Assembly (NCBI GenBank): GCA_937886715.1
Contig: CAKZZD010000009.1
Coordinates: 139,658-203,657 of the forward strand
Length of the DNA stretch: 64,000 nucleotides
Direction: 5' to 3'
From: an uncultured Bacteroidales bacterium
GTDB lineage: Bacteria > Bacteroidota > Bacteroidia > Bacteroidales > P3
Shown piece by piece: positions 18,141 through 27,829 of the stretch. The position numbers and the translations under genes were made by a program. Below the pieces are notes generated by a model, which worked only from the letters and a program-made list of their open reading frames with translations, was not told where the DNA came from and ran no database searches. Position 1 is the stretch's first letter. Every line of letters begins with the position of its first letter.

Positions 18141-20054
18141 TTATAAACAATTCCAATAGCGCAGCAAAATGGCCACGTCGGTACCTGCACGCCGGTGGCG
18201 CATATAGCGCAGCATGAGGCGCGAGGCCAGTGCGGCATCGGCATTCGGCACGATGGCCGAGGGGAGGAACACGCCAGCCTTTCCTGTGTAGCCCACCCAT
18301 GTGAGCCGGCCGGTGAGCACCCGCCAGCAGTCGGAGAAAAACCGACGCTTGTCCTTCTGGAACCAGACGAGGATGGGGGAGAGCAAGAGCGCCAGCAGAC
18401 TGGTGGCAATGTCGAACAGGCGTTTGGCACGCTGGCCCGACGGGGTGAGGATCGTGTCGAGGTCGTCGAGATAGGCGTCGTCGGGACTCATGATGCTGTT
18501 GCTGCCGATGATAAAGTCGCCTTCAGCCGGGGCTATTTTGTATTCTACGCCGGCGGTATGGTTCTGAGTCATGTATTCGATGATCGACTGCAGGTCGACG
18601 TCCGATGCGCAAAAGACCACCTCTTCGATACGGTCGATGCGTACCCGCTCGGCGAGCCGGTGCAGGTCAGTATCGGAGAACGTGGCCACTTTCCCGGTGG
18701 GCATTCCTAGCGAGGCATACAGCTGTTCCACCCTCCGGCATTCCTCCTGGCTGCCCACCACGAGCGTCCGGGTGCCTTCTTTCTTGCTGTAGCCGGGCAC
18801 TTTGAGCCATCCCAGCACCTGGCGGATGGCCAGCGTCGACAGCAGCGTCCACAGGCTGCCGCTCAGCAGCAGCATGCGCGAATAGCGCTGCTGCTCGTCA
18901 AGCAGCGAATAGAATGCCAGCAGCAGCACCATGCCGATCAGCAGCATGCCTTTCACGATGCGTCCTTTGCGCAGGGGCTTGTCGTAGCCGCCGCTCAGCC
19001 AGCTGCAGCACATCAGCACAAGAATGTAGATCGGGATAATGATACGGGTGTATTCAGCAGGATAGTAGTTGATATTGTCGGCCCAATAGCGAGCCCACAG
19101 TCCTTTCAGCGCCACAAAGCCACCGTAGGCTGCCAGAAAGTCGGCCACCGGCAGCGCCAGCCGCCTGGCGATGCGCCCTGTCCATGCCAACGTGGCCCGC
19201 AGCCAGATAGCCACCCGCAGCAGCCCGCTGTAGAGCCGCGCTCCGCCGCCGGTGAAGTAGCGCTTCACAAAAATCGACATCGCATTGTAGAAGGTGTACA
19301 CGTAGTTCATCGACCCCTTCTTGGTGCTCTCGCCCTTGTAATGGATGATGTGGGTGGTGGGCAGGTACACATTTTTGTAGCCCGCCATGTGGATGCGCCA
19401 CGAGAAGTCGATATCTTCGCCATACATGAAGTAGCTCTCATCGAGGCCGCCGATTTTGTCGTACACCTCGCGGCTGAACATCAGGAATGCGCCCGGCATG
19501 ATCTCTATCTCGTTGATCTCGTCGTCCGGCAGGTGTCCCATGTAGTAGGCCGCCACTCTGCGCGAATGGGGGAACAGCCTTGTCAGCCCCATCATCTTGA
19601 AGAATGCCGCCTCCGGCGTGGGGAAACCCCTTTTGCTCTCTTTCAGGTAGCGCCCCTGTCCGTCCACCATCTTCACGCAGCATCCGCCCACGTCGGGGTG
19701 CTGCCGCATATAGTCGGCGCATTTCACCAGCGTGTCGCTCTCCACCAGCGTGTCGGGGTTGAGCAGCAGGATCAGCTCCCCGTCGACGGCCTCTTGCGCC
19801 GTCAGCTGTTCAAGCGCCTGGTTGTTGGCCTTCGCGAAGCCCACATTCTCGTGGTTCTCGATCAGGTGCACCTCGCCGAATTCGCTCCGCACCATCTCCT
19901 GCGATCCGTCCACCGAATCGTTGTCCACCACCCATACCTCCAGCTCCAGACTCTCGCCGTCGGCAAGCCTCCGGTCGGATTGCATCACCGACGCCAGGCA
20001 CTGTTTCAGGAAGTACTTGACGTTATAGTTGACTATGACTATCGACAGCTTCAA
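18141..20054 (-). CDS. glycosyltransferase family 2 fused to sugar-phosphotransferase-like region
   Basis: 637 residues. Residues 1-275 form a GT2 domain: LSIVIVNYNVKYFLKQCLAS, WVVDNDSVDGSQEM, NHENVGFAKANNQAL, LLLNPDTLV (the DxD site) and YFMYGEDIDFSWRI. Then come about four membrane helices (about 325-420) and a soluble Rossmann-like segment beginning TRTLVVGSQEECRRVEQLY, similar to the nucleotide-binding domain found before bacterial sugar transferases. The tail has another hydrophobic segment and LTWVGYTGKAG. It therefore reads as GT2 plus a WbaP-like scaffold whose catalytic end looks degenerate. It lies between topA and the barrel gene; a role in surface glycan assembly is inferred. Confidence 0.8.
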   Translation of the reverse strand: MKLSIVIVNYNVKYFLKQCLASVMQSDRRLADGESLELEVWVVDNDSVDGSQEMVRSEFGEVHLIENHENVGFAKANNQALEQLTAQEAVDGELILLLNPDTLVESDTLVKCADYMRQHPDVGGCCVKMVDGQGRYLKESKRGFPTPEAAFFKMMGLTRLFPHSRRVAAYYMGHLPDDEINEIEIMPGAFLMFSREVYDKIGGLDESYFMYGEDIDFSWRIHMAGYKNVYLPTTHIIHYKGESTKKGSMNYVYTFYNAMSIFVKRYFTGGGARLYSGLLRVAIWLRATLAWTGRIARRLALPVADFLAAYGGFVALKGLWARYWADNINYYPAEYTRIIIPIYILVLMCCSWLSGGYDKPLRKGRIVKGMLLIGMVLLLAFYSLLDEQQRYSRMLLLSGSLWTLLSTLAIRQVLGWLKVPGYSKKEGTRTLVVGSQEECRRVEQLYASLGMPTGKVATFSDTDLHRLAERVRIDRIEEVVFCASDVDLQSIIEYMTQNHTAGVEYKIAPAEGDFIIGSNSIMSPDDAYLDDLDTILTPSGQRAKRLFDIATSLLALLLSPILVWFQKDKRRFFSDCWRVLTGRLTWVGYTGKAGVFLPSAIVPNADAALASRLMLRYMRHRRAGTDVAILLRYWNCL

Positions 20055-20078
20055 CGGTCATCCGGTTTGGGTTGCACT

Positions 20079-22409
20079 TCAGCTCTTGCGGCGTTTCTTC
20101 GATTTCTGCAGCAGCGCCTTTGCGTCGTCTACCGTCAGCTTCAGCGGGTCGGCGTCTTTCGGCAGGCGGAAGTTCTCGCCCCGGTAGGTCAGGTAGGGGC
20201 CGAAACGTCCGATGTTCGACACCACCGGCTCGCCGTCCAGTTCGCCTATCTGGTGGGGATAGATTTTTTTCAGCGCCTCTTTCTCTTCTTCGCTGCTGCG
20301 TTTCACGCGGATGATCTCTATCGCTCGCTCGAGGGTCACTTCATACGGGTCGTCGTTCTTGCCCAGCGAGTAGAAACGCCCGTTGTGGCGCACATAGGGT
20401 CCGAATTTGCCGATGCTCACCGTCACCTCGCCATCTTCGAAGCTTCCCAGCGTACGGGGCAGCGCAAACAGGCTCAGCGCCTCTTCCAGCGTGATGGTGT
20501 CGATGCTCTGGCCTTTCTTCATGCTCGCAAAGCGCGGCTTCTCGTCGGTGTTCGTCTCGCCCACCTGCACCAGCGTACCGTAGCGGCCTATCTTCGCATA
20601 CACGTTCTTGCCGCTCACCGGATCCACTCCCAGCAGCCGCCCGCCGTTGGTGCGCTGGCTCGTCTGCTGCGTCTGACGGATGTTTTTGTGGAACGGCACA
20701 TAGAATTTGTCGATCACCTTGCGCCATTCTTTCTTCCCAGCGGCTATCTCGTCGAAGTCTTTCTCCACCGTCGCCGTGAAGTTGTAGTCCAGGATGTTCT
20801 CGAAGTGGTCCATCAGGAATGTGTTGACCACGCATCCGATGTCGGTGGGGAACAGTTTGCCTTTTTCGGCATAGCCTTTCTCCATCCTCTTGCTCACCGT
20901 CACCTCTCCATCTTTCATCTGCACCACGCTGCATTCGCGGCTCTCGCCTTCGCGGTCTTCTTTGATGATGTATTCCCGCTTCAGGATCGTGCTGATCGTT
21001 GGCGCATAGGTCGACGGGCGTCCGATGCCCAGGTCTTCCAGTTTTTTCACCAGGCTGGCTTCCGAATAGCGCGGCGGATGCTGGGTGTAGTGTTCGGCAG
21101 CTTCACAGTTCACCATCGTCAGCAGCGTGCCCTCCGGCAGGCGCGGCAGCACTTTCACGCCGTTCTCCGGGCGCTCGTCGTCGGTCGACTCGTAGTACAC
21201 TTTCAGGAATCCGTCGAATTTCACCTGCTCGCCGCTGCAGCCGAAGTGCAGCTGGCGCGGCTTGCCGTCGTCCGTGATTGCGATCTCAATTTCTGTCTTC
21301 TCTATCTCGGCGTCGGTCATCTGGCTGGCCACCGTGCGGCGCCAGATCAACTCATACAGTTTCCGTTGTGCACTCTCGGCGTTCACGCTGCGCGCTTTCA
21401 TGTCGGTCGGGCGGATGGCTTCGTGGGCCTCCTGTGCACCCTTAGTCTTGGTCTGGTAGCGGCGTGTCTTGACGTATTCTTCGCCATATTCGGCCACGAT
21501 CTCGTCTTTGGCCATCTTCAGCGCCAGGTCGCTCAGGTTCACGCTGTCCGTACGCATGTAGGTAATGTATCCGCTCTCGTACAGCTGTTGGGCCACTTGC
21601 ATCGTGCGTGCCACGCTGAAGCCCAGCTTGCGGCTCGCCTCCTGCTGCAGCGTCGATGTGGTGAACGGCGGCGCTGGAACACGCTTGCCAGGCTTCGTCT
21701 CGATGCGGCTGATTTTGAACCCCGCGCCTGTCAGGCTCCGCAGGAAGGCCTCGGCCTCCTCCACGGTGTCGAAATGGCTGCTCAGCTCCGCGCTGAGCAT
21801 CTTCTGGCTTTCCAGCGGGTGAAACTGCGCCGTCACACGGAAATAGGCTTTGCTCTCGAAGGCCTTGATCTCGTCCTCGCGCTCTACGATCAGCCTCACC
21901 GCCACGCTCTGCACGCGGCCCGCACTCAGCGCCGGCTTGATCTTGCTCCACAGGATCGGGCTGATCTCGTAGCCCACCAGGCGGTCAAGCACGCGGCGCG
22001 CCTGTTGCGCGTCCACAAGGTTCATGTCGATCTGCCGCGGATGCTCGATGGCGTTCAGGATGGCGGTCTTCGTGATCTCGTTGAACACGATGCGCTGCGT
22101 CCGCTTCGGGTCCAGCTTCAGCGTCTCCTGCAGGTGCCACGCGATGGCCTCTCCCTCGCGGTCCTCATCAGATGCCAGCCACACCTTCTCCGCACCCTTC
22201 ACAGCCTTCTGCAGCTCCGACACCAGCGAGCGTTTGTCGTCGCTCACCAGATATTGTGGCTCGTAGTCGTTGTCCACATCTATGCTCATCTCCTTCTTCG
22301 CCAGGTCACGGATATGTCCATAGCTCGACATCACCGTGTAATCCTTGCCCAGAAATTTCTCGATCGTCTTCGCCTTCGCTGGCGACTCGACAATTACTAG
22401 ATTCTTCAT
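20079..22409 (-). CDS. topA: DNA topoisomerase I
   Basis: 776 residues. The Toprim domain begins at once (NLVIVESPAKAKTIEKFLG, then WLASDEDREGEAIAWHL). The active-site Tyr284 lies in GYITYMRTDS. The C-terminal part (about 590-770) carries topoisomerase C-terminal repeats such as RFGPYVRHNGRFYSLGK and RFGPYLTYRGENFRLPK rather than a Cys4 zinc finger set, and ends in a basic KSKKRRKS tail. The enzyme relaxes negative supercoils. It heads the minus-strand run down to mltG and faces the NAD synthase gene across a 551-base gap. Confidence 0.97.
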   Translation of the reverse strand: MKNLVIVESPAKAKTIEKFLGKDYTVMSSYGHIRDLAKKEMSIDVDNDYEPQYLVSDDKRSLVSELQKAVKGAEKVWLASDEDREGEAIAWHLQETLKLDPKRTQRIVFNEITKTAILNAIEHPRQIDMNLVDAQQARRVLDRLVGYEISPILWSKIKPALSAGRVQSVAVRLIVEREDEIKAFESKAYFRVTAQFHPLESQKMLSAELSSHFDTVEEAEAFLRSLTGAGFKISRIETKPGKRVPAPPFTTSTLQQEASRKLGFSVARTMQVAQQLYESGYITYMRTDSVNLSDLALKMAKDEIVAEYGEEYVKTRRYQTKTKGAQEAHEAIRPTDMKARSVNAESAQRKLYELIWRRTVASQMTDAEIEKTEIEIAITDDGKPRQLHFGCSGEQVKFDGFLKVYYESTDDERPENGVKVLPRLPEGTLLTMVNCEAAEHYTQHPPRYSEASLVKKLEDLGIGRPSTYAPTISTILKREYIIKEDREGESRECSVVQMKDGEVTVSKRMEKGYAEKGKLFPTDIGCVVNTFLMDHFENILDYNFTATVEKDFDEIAAGKKEWRKVIDKFYVPFHKNIRQTQQTSQRTNGGRLLGVDPVSGKNVYAKIGRYGTLVQVGETNTDEKPRFASMKKGQSIDTITLEEALSLFALPRTLGSFEDGEVTVSIGKFGPYVRHNGRFYSLGKNDDPYEVTLERAIEIIRVKRSSEEEKEALKKIYPHQIGELDGEPVVSNIGRFGPYLTYRGENFRLPKDADPLKLTVDDAKALLQKSKKRRKS

Positions 22410-22705
22410 ATCTTAATATCTTAATATATCTTCTTCTTCTTTTCTACTGTCCTCACGCTCCGCATCCCTTGCGCCGTCGGTCCGCACCAAACCCGTATCC
22501 CCGCATCCATTCCTCTTCCTCCGGCAGCCGTCGGCACCCGGGCCTTTCCTCATCCGCTTTCGTCGTAATGGTGTAACGTATATATAAATCATTTATTGCA
22601 CAGCATCCTTTTTTTTTCTTTTCTGAGTTTTTCCCCCTCTCCCGCGGCTCCACAGCCGCCTGCCTCTGTCACATGTTCGTCCATTTGCAATAGCCTATTT
22701 CTCAA

Positions 22706-22779
22706 TACCATAGCCTTACCAACTCCTACCCAACTCCTATTATCGTAGGACTTGGGTAGGAGTTGGTAAGGCTATGGTA
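22706..22779. repeat. 28-bp inverted repeat hairpin with doubled 11-mer arms
   Basis: The arms 22706-22733 and 22752-22779 are perfectly complementary over 28 bases, separated by an 18-base loop whose ends (TCCTA/TAGGA) can also pair. Running from the left arm into the loop is a direct duplication, CCAACTCCTAC then CCAACTCCTAT. There is no T run on either side, so it is not a normal terminator. It lies in the gap between divergent topA and nadE. The rest of this 551-base gap (22410-22960) holds no gene I can support and no clear promoter. Confidence 0.85.
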
Positions 22780-22960
22780 GGTGGAAACCAGGCAGTTGCG
22801 GCGATGGTGGGGTCAGGTGGAATCGCTGGCGAGAGGGAGATGCTCGTATGGGGACAACAAGGGGAGTGGGAGAGGGACGGCGCTGTTGATAACTTTTTGG
22901 GCATGCAATACTAAAAGCACGCGCGCGACGTTAATAAAAAAGAAATTATTGTACGAAAAG

Positions 22961-24520
22961 ATGAATATTCATATTGTTCAACATGACGCCCGGAGTCTCA
23001 ACCCGGAAGAGAATCTGCAGTGGATTCTGCAGGAGCTGGAGTCGCAGTCGTCGCACGAGGCTCTGCTCACCGTTTTCCCCGCCTGCACCCTCTGCGGCGA
23101 CCCTGTCTTCAGTGCTGTGGCTTACACCGACCTCCAGAAGCGTGCCCAATCCGCCCTGCAGACCTTGGTCGACGCCTCGGAGCACCGCGCCTTTATCATT
23201 GGCATGCCGTTGCAAATCCAGGACAAGGGGCTCTGCAATGCCCTTGTCTTTGTGCAAAACGGGGCTATCCGTGGGGTGGTGACGAAGAAATACCTCTCGC
23301 CCAATGAGCAGAAATATTTCGTCAGGGGCGAAGGTGTGCAGCTGATCGAATTCCACGACCAGCGCATTGCCATCGGTTTCTATGAGGATCTCAAGGAGCT
23401 GGGCAAGGGCTACCTGGAACAGCCCGACGTGGTGGTGTGCTGCGGATGCAATGTGTTTGACTACCAGAAGCCTTACCGCACGCGCTACCGCATGCGCAAG
23501 ATTGTGGAGAACCTCAACGCTTCGCTGGTTTATGCCAACCGCATTGGCGGCGAGGGCAGCTACCTGTATGCCGGAGGCTCGCTGGCGATGAACGCTGTGG
23601 GCAGTGTGCTGGCGCAGTTGCCCTATTTCGAGGAATCGTGCGCCACCGTTGATATGCAGCTGATGCACACTGTGGTCGAGGACGAGAAGCCTGAGGCCGT
23701 GGAACTTGTCTACAAGGCCTTGGTGATGGGTCTGCGCGACTATTTTCGCAAGAATGGCTTGCAGCGTGCCGTGCTGGGATTGAGCGGCGGTATCGACTCG
23801 GCACTGGTGTGCGTGCTGGCCGCCGATGCTCTCGGGGCGGAGAATGTGCATGGATTGCTGATGCCCAGCCAGTATAGCACCGACCACTCGGTGCGCGACG
23901 CCGAGGACCTGGCCCATAATCTTGGCGTGGCCTACGACATTGTACCCATACGCCCCGTGTTCGACCAGCTGCGCGAGTCGATGCGCCCCGTGTTCGGCAA
24001 TCTGGCTGAGGATGTCACCGAGGAAAACATGCAGGCCCGCATTCGCGGCACCATGGTGATGAGCTATGCCAACAAGTTCGGTGCACTGGCCCTGAACACG
24101 ACGAACCGGTCGGAGGCTGCCATGGGCTACGGCACGCTGTATGGCGACAGCTGCGGAAGCCTGAGTGTGATTGGCGACCTGTACAAGACCGAGGTGTACC
24201 AGCTGAGCGAGTGGATCAACCGCGACACTATACGAATCCCGCAGAACACCATCGACAAGGCACCGTCGGCCGAGCTGCGTCCCGGACAGAAGGACAGCGA
24301 TTCGTTGCCCGACTACGACACGCTGGACGGCATCCTGAACCTTTACCTCGACGAGGTGATGTGCGAGGACGAAATTGTGGAGGAAGGCTACGACCGCGAG
24401 CTGGTGAAGCAAGTGATTCGCAAGGTGCGCAACAACGAATGGAAGCGCCTGCAGTTTGCCCCGCAGCTCAAGGTGAGCCCGATGAGTTTTGGCCTGGATC
24501 GCCGCTGGCCCATCAGCTGA
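22961..24520 (+). CDS. nadE: NAD+ synthase with degenerate glutaminase domain
   Basis: 519 residues from ATG 22961; the frame is open to 22781 but that part is not protein-like. The N-terminal nitrilase-fold domain (about 1-240) has lost two of three catalytic residues: the Glu in the usual FPEL is Ala41 (in VFPACTLCGD) and the Cys in the usual CEDLW is Tyr141 (in GFYEDL); only Lys109 remains. The C-terminal ATP-dependent domain (about 260-519) is intact, with LGLSGGIDSALV and NTTNRSEAAMGYGTLYGDSCG. By inference it makes NAD from nicotinic acid adenine dinucleotide using free ammonia. It ends 10 bases before the helicase start. Confidence 0.88.
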   Translation: MNIHIVQHDARSLNPEENLQWILQELESQSSHEALLTVFPACTLCGDPVFSAVAYTDLQKRAQSALQTLVDASEHRAFIIGMPLQIQDKGLCNALVFVQNGAIRGVVTKKYLSPNEQKYFVRGEGVQLIEFHDQRIAIGFYEDLKELGKGYLEQPDVVVCCGCNVFDYQKPYRTRYRMRKIVENLNASLVYANRIGGEGSYLYAGGSLAMNAVGSVLAQLPYFEESCATVDMQLMHTVVEDEKPEAVELVYKALVMGLRDYFRKNGLQRAVLGLSGGIDSALVCVLAADALGAENVHGLLMPSQYSTDHSVRDAEDLAHNLGVAYDIVPIRPVFDQLRESMRPVFGNLAEDVTEENMQARIRGTMVMSYANKFGALALNTTNRSEAAMGYGTLYGDSCGSLSVIGDLYKTEVYQLSEWINRDTIRIPQNTIDKAPSAELRPGQKDSDSLPDYDTLDGILNLYLDEVMCEDEIVEEGYDRELVKQVIRKVRNNEWKRLQFAPQLKVSPMSFGLDRRWPIS

Positions 24521-24530
24521 CATTCCCGCT

Positions 24531-26639
24531 ATGGACAATCCCCGCTTGGATCTGGCCCGCCGCTATGTCGAGCAGACGGGTGTGTCGATGTTTCTCACCG
24601 GTAAGGCCGGCACGGGAAAGACCACTTTTTTGCGCGACATGGATGCTCATGTGGGCAAGCGCCACGTCGTGCTGGCTCCCACCGGCGTGGCGGCCGTCAA
24701 TGCCGGCGGCGTCACTATACACAGCTTCTTCCAGCTGCCCTTCGACCCCTATCTGCCCGAGGTGAAGGAGTTGGTCACCGAATACCAGATGCCCGACAAA
24801 CACAAGTCGCTCAGTAAGAGCAAAATCAATATCATACGCACACTCGAACTGCTGATCATCGACGAAATCTCGATGGTGCGTGCCGACCTGCTTGATGCCG
24901 TCGACGCCACGTTGCGCCGCTATCGCCGCAGCCACCTGCCGTTCGGCGGAGTGCAGCTGCTGATGATAGGCGACGTGCACCAGTTGTCGCCCGTGGTGAC
25001 AGAGAAAGAGCGACCCTATATGGAGCAGGTCTACCCCTCACCGTTTTTCTTCCACAGCAAGGCGCTGCAGCAGCTGAATTATGTCACTATCGAATTGGAC
25101 ACTGTCTACCGACAGCAGGATGCGCGATTTGTGGAGTTGCTCAACCATGTGCGTGATAATAGGATTGACGCGCGCACGATAGAAATCCTCAACCGCCAAG
25201 TGCGGCCCCCTTCGGACGAGGCCATCACCCTGACCACCCACAACCGCCAGGCTCAGGCCATCAACAGTCGCCACATGGACGAACTCACCGGCCCTTGCCG
25301 TGTGTTCAAGGCTGAGGTGACCGGCAACTTCAGCGAAGGGGCAATGCCTGTCGACCGGGAACTGGAATTGAAAGTGGGCGAGCGGGTGATGTTTGTGAAA
25401 AACGACAGCTCAGGCCAGCACCGCTACTACAACGGGAAACTGGCCACGGTGACGGATTTCGTGCAAGCCGACGGTCAGGACCGTGTGGAGACGATCGACG
25501 ACGAGGGGGATGTGGTTTTCGTGGGTCGCGAGCAGTGGGAGGCCGTGAAATATTCGCTCGACCACGACAACAAGATTGTGCAGGAGGTGGATGGCACCTT
25601 CAGCCAGTTTCCGCTTAAGGCGGCGTGGGCCGTCACCATCCACAAGGCGCAAGGCCTCACTTTCGACCGCGTGAATATAGATGCGGCCGACGCCTTTGCC
25701 TTCGGCCAGGTGTATGTGGCGCTGAGCCGCTGCCGCTCGCTGGAGGGTCTGGTACTCACCTCACCGCTGCGGCCCGAGGTGGTCTTCTCCGATGCCGACG
25801 TGTCGCGCTTCATTGCCTCGCAGCCCACCTACGAGCAGGTGGACGAGGCTGCCTCGCTGTATGAGCGGCAGTACCATATGGAGCAATTGTGCTCGCTGTT
25901 CGACATGGATGCCGTGGTGCACGATGCATCGCGATTGACGGAGAGTTATATGCGTCTGCGCAGCCTGTATCCCGACAAGGTTGATCAAGTGAGACGGATG
26001 GCTGACCAATTGGTGGACCTTGGCGGAGTGGGGGAGCGGTTCCGACACCAGCTGATGTCGATCGATGCGGGTCGTATCGAAGAGCGGACGGCTAAGGGTG
26101 CGGAATATTTTGCCGCACAGCTTGGTCCGATGGCGGTCCTGCTGCCCGAACTGCTGGATGTGGAAATCGACAATAAGGAAAACCGCAAGCTTGTGAAAGA
26201 GAGTGGTGAGCGGCTGTCGGAATCGTTGGGGATGAAGGTGGCATGTTTGAGTGCCGTATGCCGTGAAGGTTTCAGCGTGGCCACGCTGCAAAAGGCCCGC
26301 ACCGACTATCTGCTTGCCGACAACAAACAGCCTTCCCGCAAAGGAAGAGGCGGCAGCACCAAAGCGCCGAAGGAAACCGCCACCGACGACACGCACGCTC
26401 CGCTGGTGGAAATGATACGCCAATGGCGCAGCGCTAAGGCCGACGAGGAACATCTGCCGGCCTATGTGGTGCTCCAGCAGAAGGCCTTGATGGCCATAGC
26501 CTCGAACCTCCCGACCACGCCGGCAGAACTGAAACGGCAACTCGGCGTGGGACCCAAGACGGTGGAGCGCTACGGCAAAGAGCTGCTCGATATCGTCAAC
26601 AACTATATTGAATATTACGGCATCACCAAAAAAAGATAA
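24531..26639 (+). CDS. Pif1/RecD2-like helicase with C-terminal HRDC-like domain
   Basis: 702 residues from ATG 24531; the 14-codon upstream extension overlaps nadE. Superfamily 1 motifs are present: TGKAGTGKTT (Walker A, Lys30), LLIIDEISMV (Walker B, Asp111-Glu112), MIGDVHQLSPV, and in the 2B region WAVTIHKAQGLTFDRV and YVALSRCRSLEGL. A basic linker near 600-620 (SRKGRGGSTKAPKE) leads to an HRDC-like helical domain at about 640-695 (LPAYVVLQQKALMAIASNLP, then GVGPKTVERYGKELL). Proteins of this kind are common in Bacteroidetes and are often annotated only as AAA ATPase. A role in 5'-3' unwinding of replication or repair structures is inferred. Confidence 0.88.
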   Translation: MDNPRLDLARRYVEQTGVSMFLTGKAGTGKTTFLRDMDAHVGKRHVVLAPTGVAAVNAGGVTIHSFFQLPFDPYLPEVKELVTEYQMPDKHKSLSKSKINIIRTLELLIIDEISMVRADLLDAVDATLRRYRRSHLPFGGVQLLMIGDVHQLSPVVTEKERPYMEQVYPSPFFFHSKALQQLNYVTIELDTVYRQQDARFVELLNHVRDNRIDARTIEILNRQVRPPSDEAITLTTHNRQAQAINSRHMDELTGPCRVFKAEVTGNFSEGAMPVDRELELKVGERVMFVKNDSSGQHRYYNGKLATVTDFVQADGQDRVETIDDEGDVVFVGREQWEAVKYSLDHDNKIVQEVDGTFSQFPLKAAWAVTIHKAQGLTFDRVNIDAADAFAFGQVYVALSRCRSLEGLVLTSPLRPEVVFSDADVSRFIASQPTYEQVDEAASLYERQYHMEQLCSLFDMDAVVHDASRLTESYMRLRSLYPDKVDQVRRMADQLVDLGGVGERFRHQLMSIDAGRIEERTAKGAEYFAAQLGPMAVLLPELLDVEIDNKENRKLVKESGERLSESLGMKVACLSAVCREGFSVATLQKARTDYLLADNKQPSRKGRGGSTKAPKETATDDTHAPLVEMIRQWRSAKADEEHLPAYVVLQQKALMAIASNLPTTPAELKRQLGVGPKTVERYGKELLDIVNNYIEYYGITKKR

Positions 26640-26644
26640 CGACT

Positions 26645-27688
26645 ATGCCTGTTTTCGAAGACAATGCCATTGCCGCATTGGCCATACATCACGTCGGCAA
26701 CAAAGCGGTCATGGAACCGTTGGTGCGCAGCAACGGACCGACCCCTCTGGGCGAGGCCCTCTCCACATCGCTGCTGCAGTATTTCATCGAACCGTTCAAG
26801 GTGCGGGAATACTATCATCTGTATCATCCCGACGGACTGGATCACAACGAGGTGTACCGCCTGGCGGAGGCACTCTTTGACGACCCCGAGTCGCTCTATG
26901 ACGTGTCGCTGCAGTTGGCACAGGTGCTCTACGATGCCTGCACGCATCCCAACATCAAGGGCGGCGACCTGTTTGTGGCCTATTTCCGCGAATGCCAATT
27001 CGAAGGCCAGGCAATGGACGCCATCGGCCTGTTCAAAGCCGAGACACAGTCGGAATTCCTGAAGGTGAACCACGATGCCGACTGCCGGTTCTCTCTGGAC
27101 GCCGACCGCGGCATCGACATGCACAAGCTGGACAAAGGCGCCATCATCTTCCATACCGAAGACGACCGTGGATATGTGGTCAGTGTGGTCGACAATGCCG
27201 GTCGCGGCAGCGATGCCGCTTATTGGCGCGACCAGTTTCTTGGACTGCTGCAGCGCCAGGACGAATTCTACAACACCCATGCCGAGTTGGCAGCCTACAA
27301 GAAATTCATCACCGACGAACTGCCACAGCAATTCGATGGGGTTAGTCGTGCCGACCAGGCAGATCTGCTGGGCAAAAGCGTCGACTTTTTCAAACAAAAC
27401 GACCGGTTCGACCTTGACACTTTCTCTGACGAGGTGATCCGGCAGCCCGAAGTGATCGAATCGTTCAAGCAATACCGGCAGCAGTACCAGCAGGACAACC
27501 AGGTGGAACTGAGCGACGAATTCGCCATCAGCGACGAGGCGGTGAAAAAACAGGCCCGCGTGATGCGCAGCGTCATCAAACTGGACAAGAATTTCCATAT
27601 CTATGTCCACGGCAACCGCCAGATGATCGAACAAGGGGAGGACGAGAAGGGAAAATACTATAAAGTGTACTACAAAGAAGAGTCGTAA
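26645..27688 (+). CDS. 37-kDa nucleoid-associated protein, NdpA family
   Basis: 347 residues, the usual family length. Family-typical segments are the start AIAALAIHHVGNK, the middle GGDLFVAYFRECQFEGQAMDAIGLFKAETQ, the RGIDMHKLDKGAIIF strand, and YWRDQFLGLLQRQDEFYNT. The C-terminal SVIKLDKNFHIYVHGNRQMIEQGEDEKG is also conserved. NdpA/YejK binds the nucleoid and has been reported to affect gyrase and topoisomerase IV. It begins 5 bases after the helicase stop, so the two are in one operon. Confidence 0.9.
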   Translation: MPVFEDNAIAALAIHHVGNKAVMEPLVRSNGPTPLGEALSTSLLQYFIEPFKVREYYHLYHPDGLDHNEVYRLAEALFDDPESLYDVSLQLAQVLYDACTHPNIKGGDLFVAYFRECQFEGQAMDAIGLFKAETQSEFLKVNHDADCRFSLDADRGIDMHKLDKGAIIFHTEDDRGYVVSVVDNAGRGSDAAYWRDQFLGLLQRQDEFYNTHAELAAYKKFITDELPQQFDGVSRADQADLLGKSVDFFKQNDRFDLDTFSDEVIRQPEVIESFKQYRQQYQQDNQVELSDEFAISDEAVKKQARVMRSVIKLDKNFHIYVHGNRQMIEQGEDEKGKYYKVYYKEES

Positions 27689-27763
27689 GAAAACACATGG
27701 TGGTTCAAACAAGCCGATTTTATATCACATAATCAGCATATTGCAAAATATTTTAAAAATAAT

Positions 27764-27794
27764 TTTGCCAGAATGAAAAAAGGTTGTACTTTTG
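27764..27794 (+). promoter_or_regulatory. promoter of tRNA-Glu
   Basis: TTTG at 27764-27767, a 19-base spacer, then TACTTTTG at 27787-27794, an exact fit to the Bacteroidetes housekeeping consensus. The tRNA starts 35 bases after the -7 element. Confidence 0.85.
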
Positions 27795-27829
27795 CAACCG
27801 ATTTCGAGAGTGAAATCCCTGTTATAAAA

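Noticed and set aside
19341..22400. 1019-residue plus-strand open frame opposite topA and the GT2 fusion
   Set aside because: The protein is a His/Leu/Val/Arg-rich antisense translation of well-supported genes; GC-rich codon use leaves the opposite strand open by chance.
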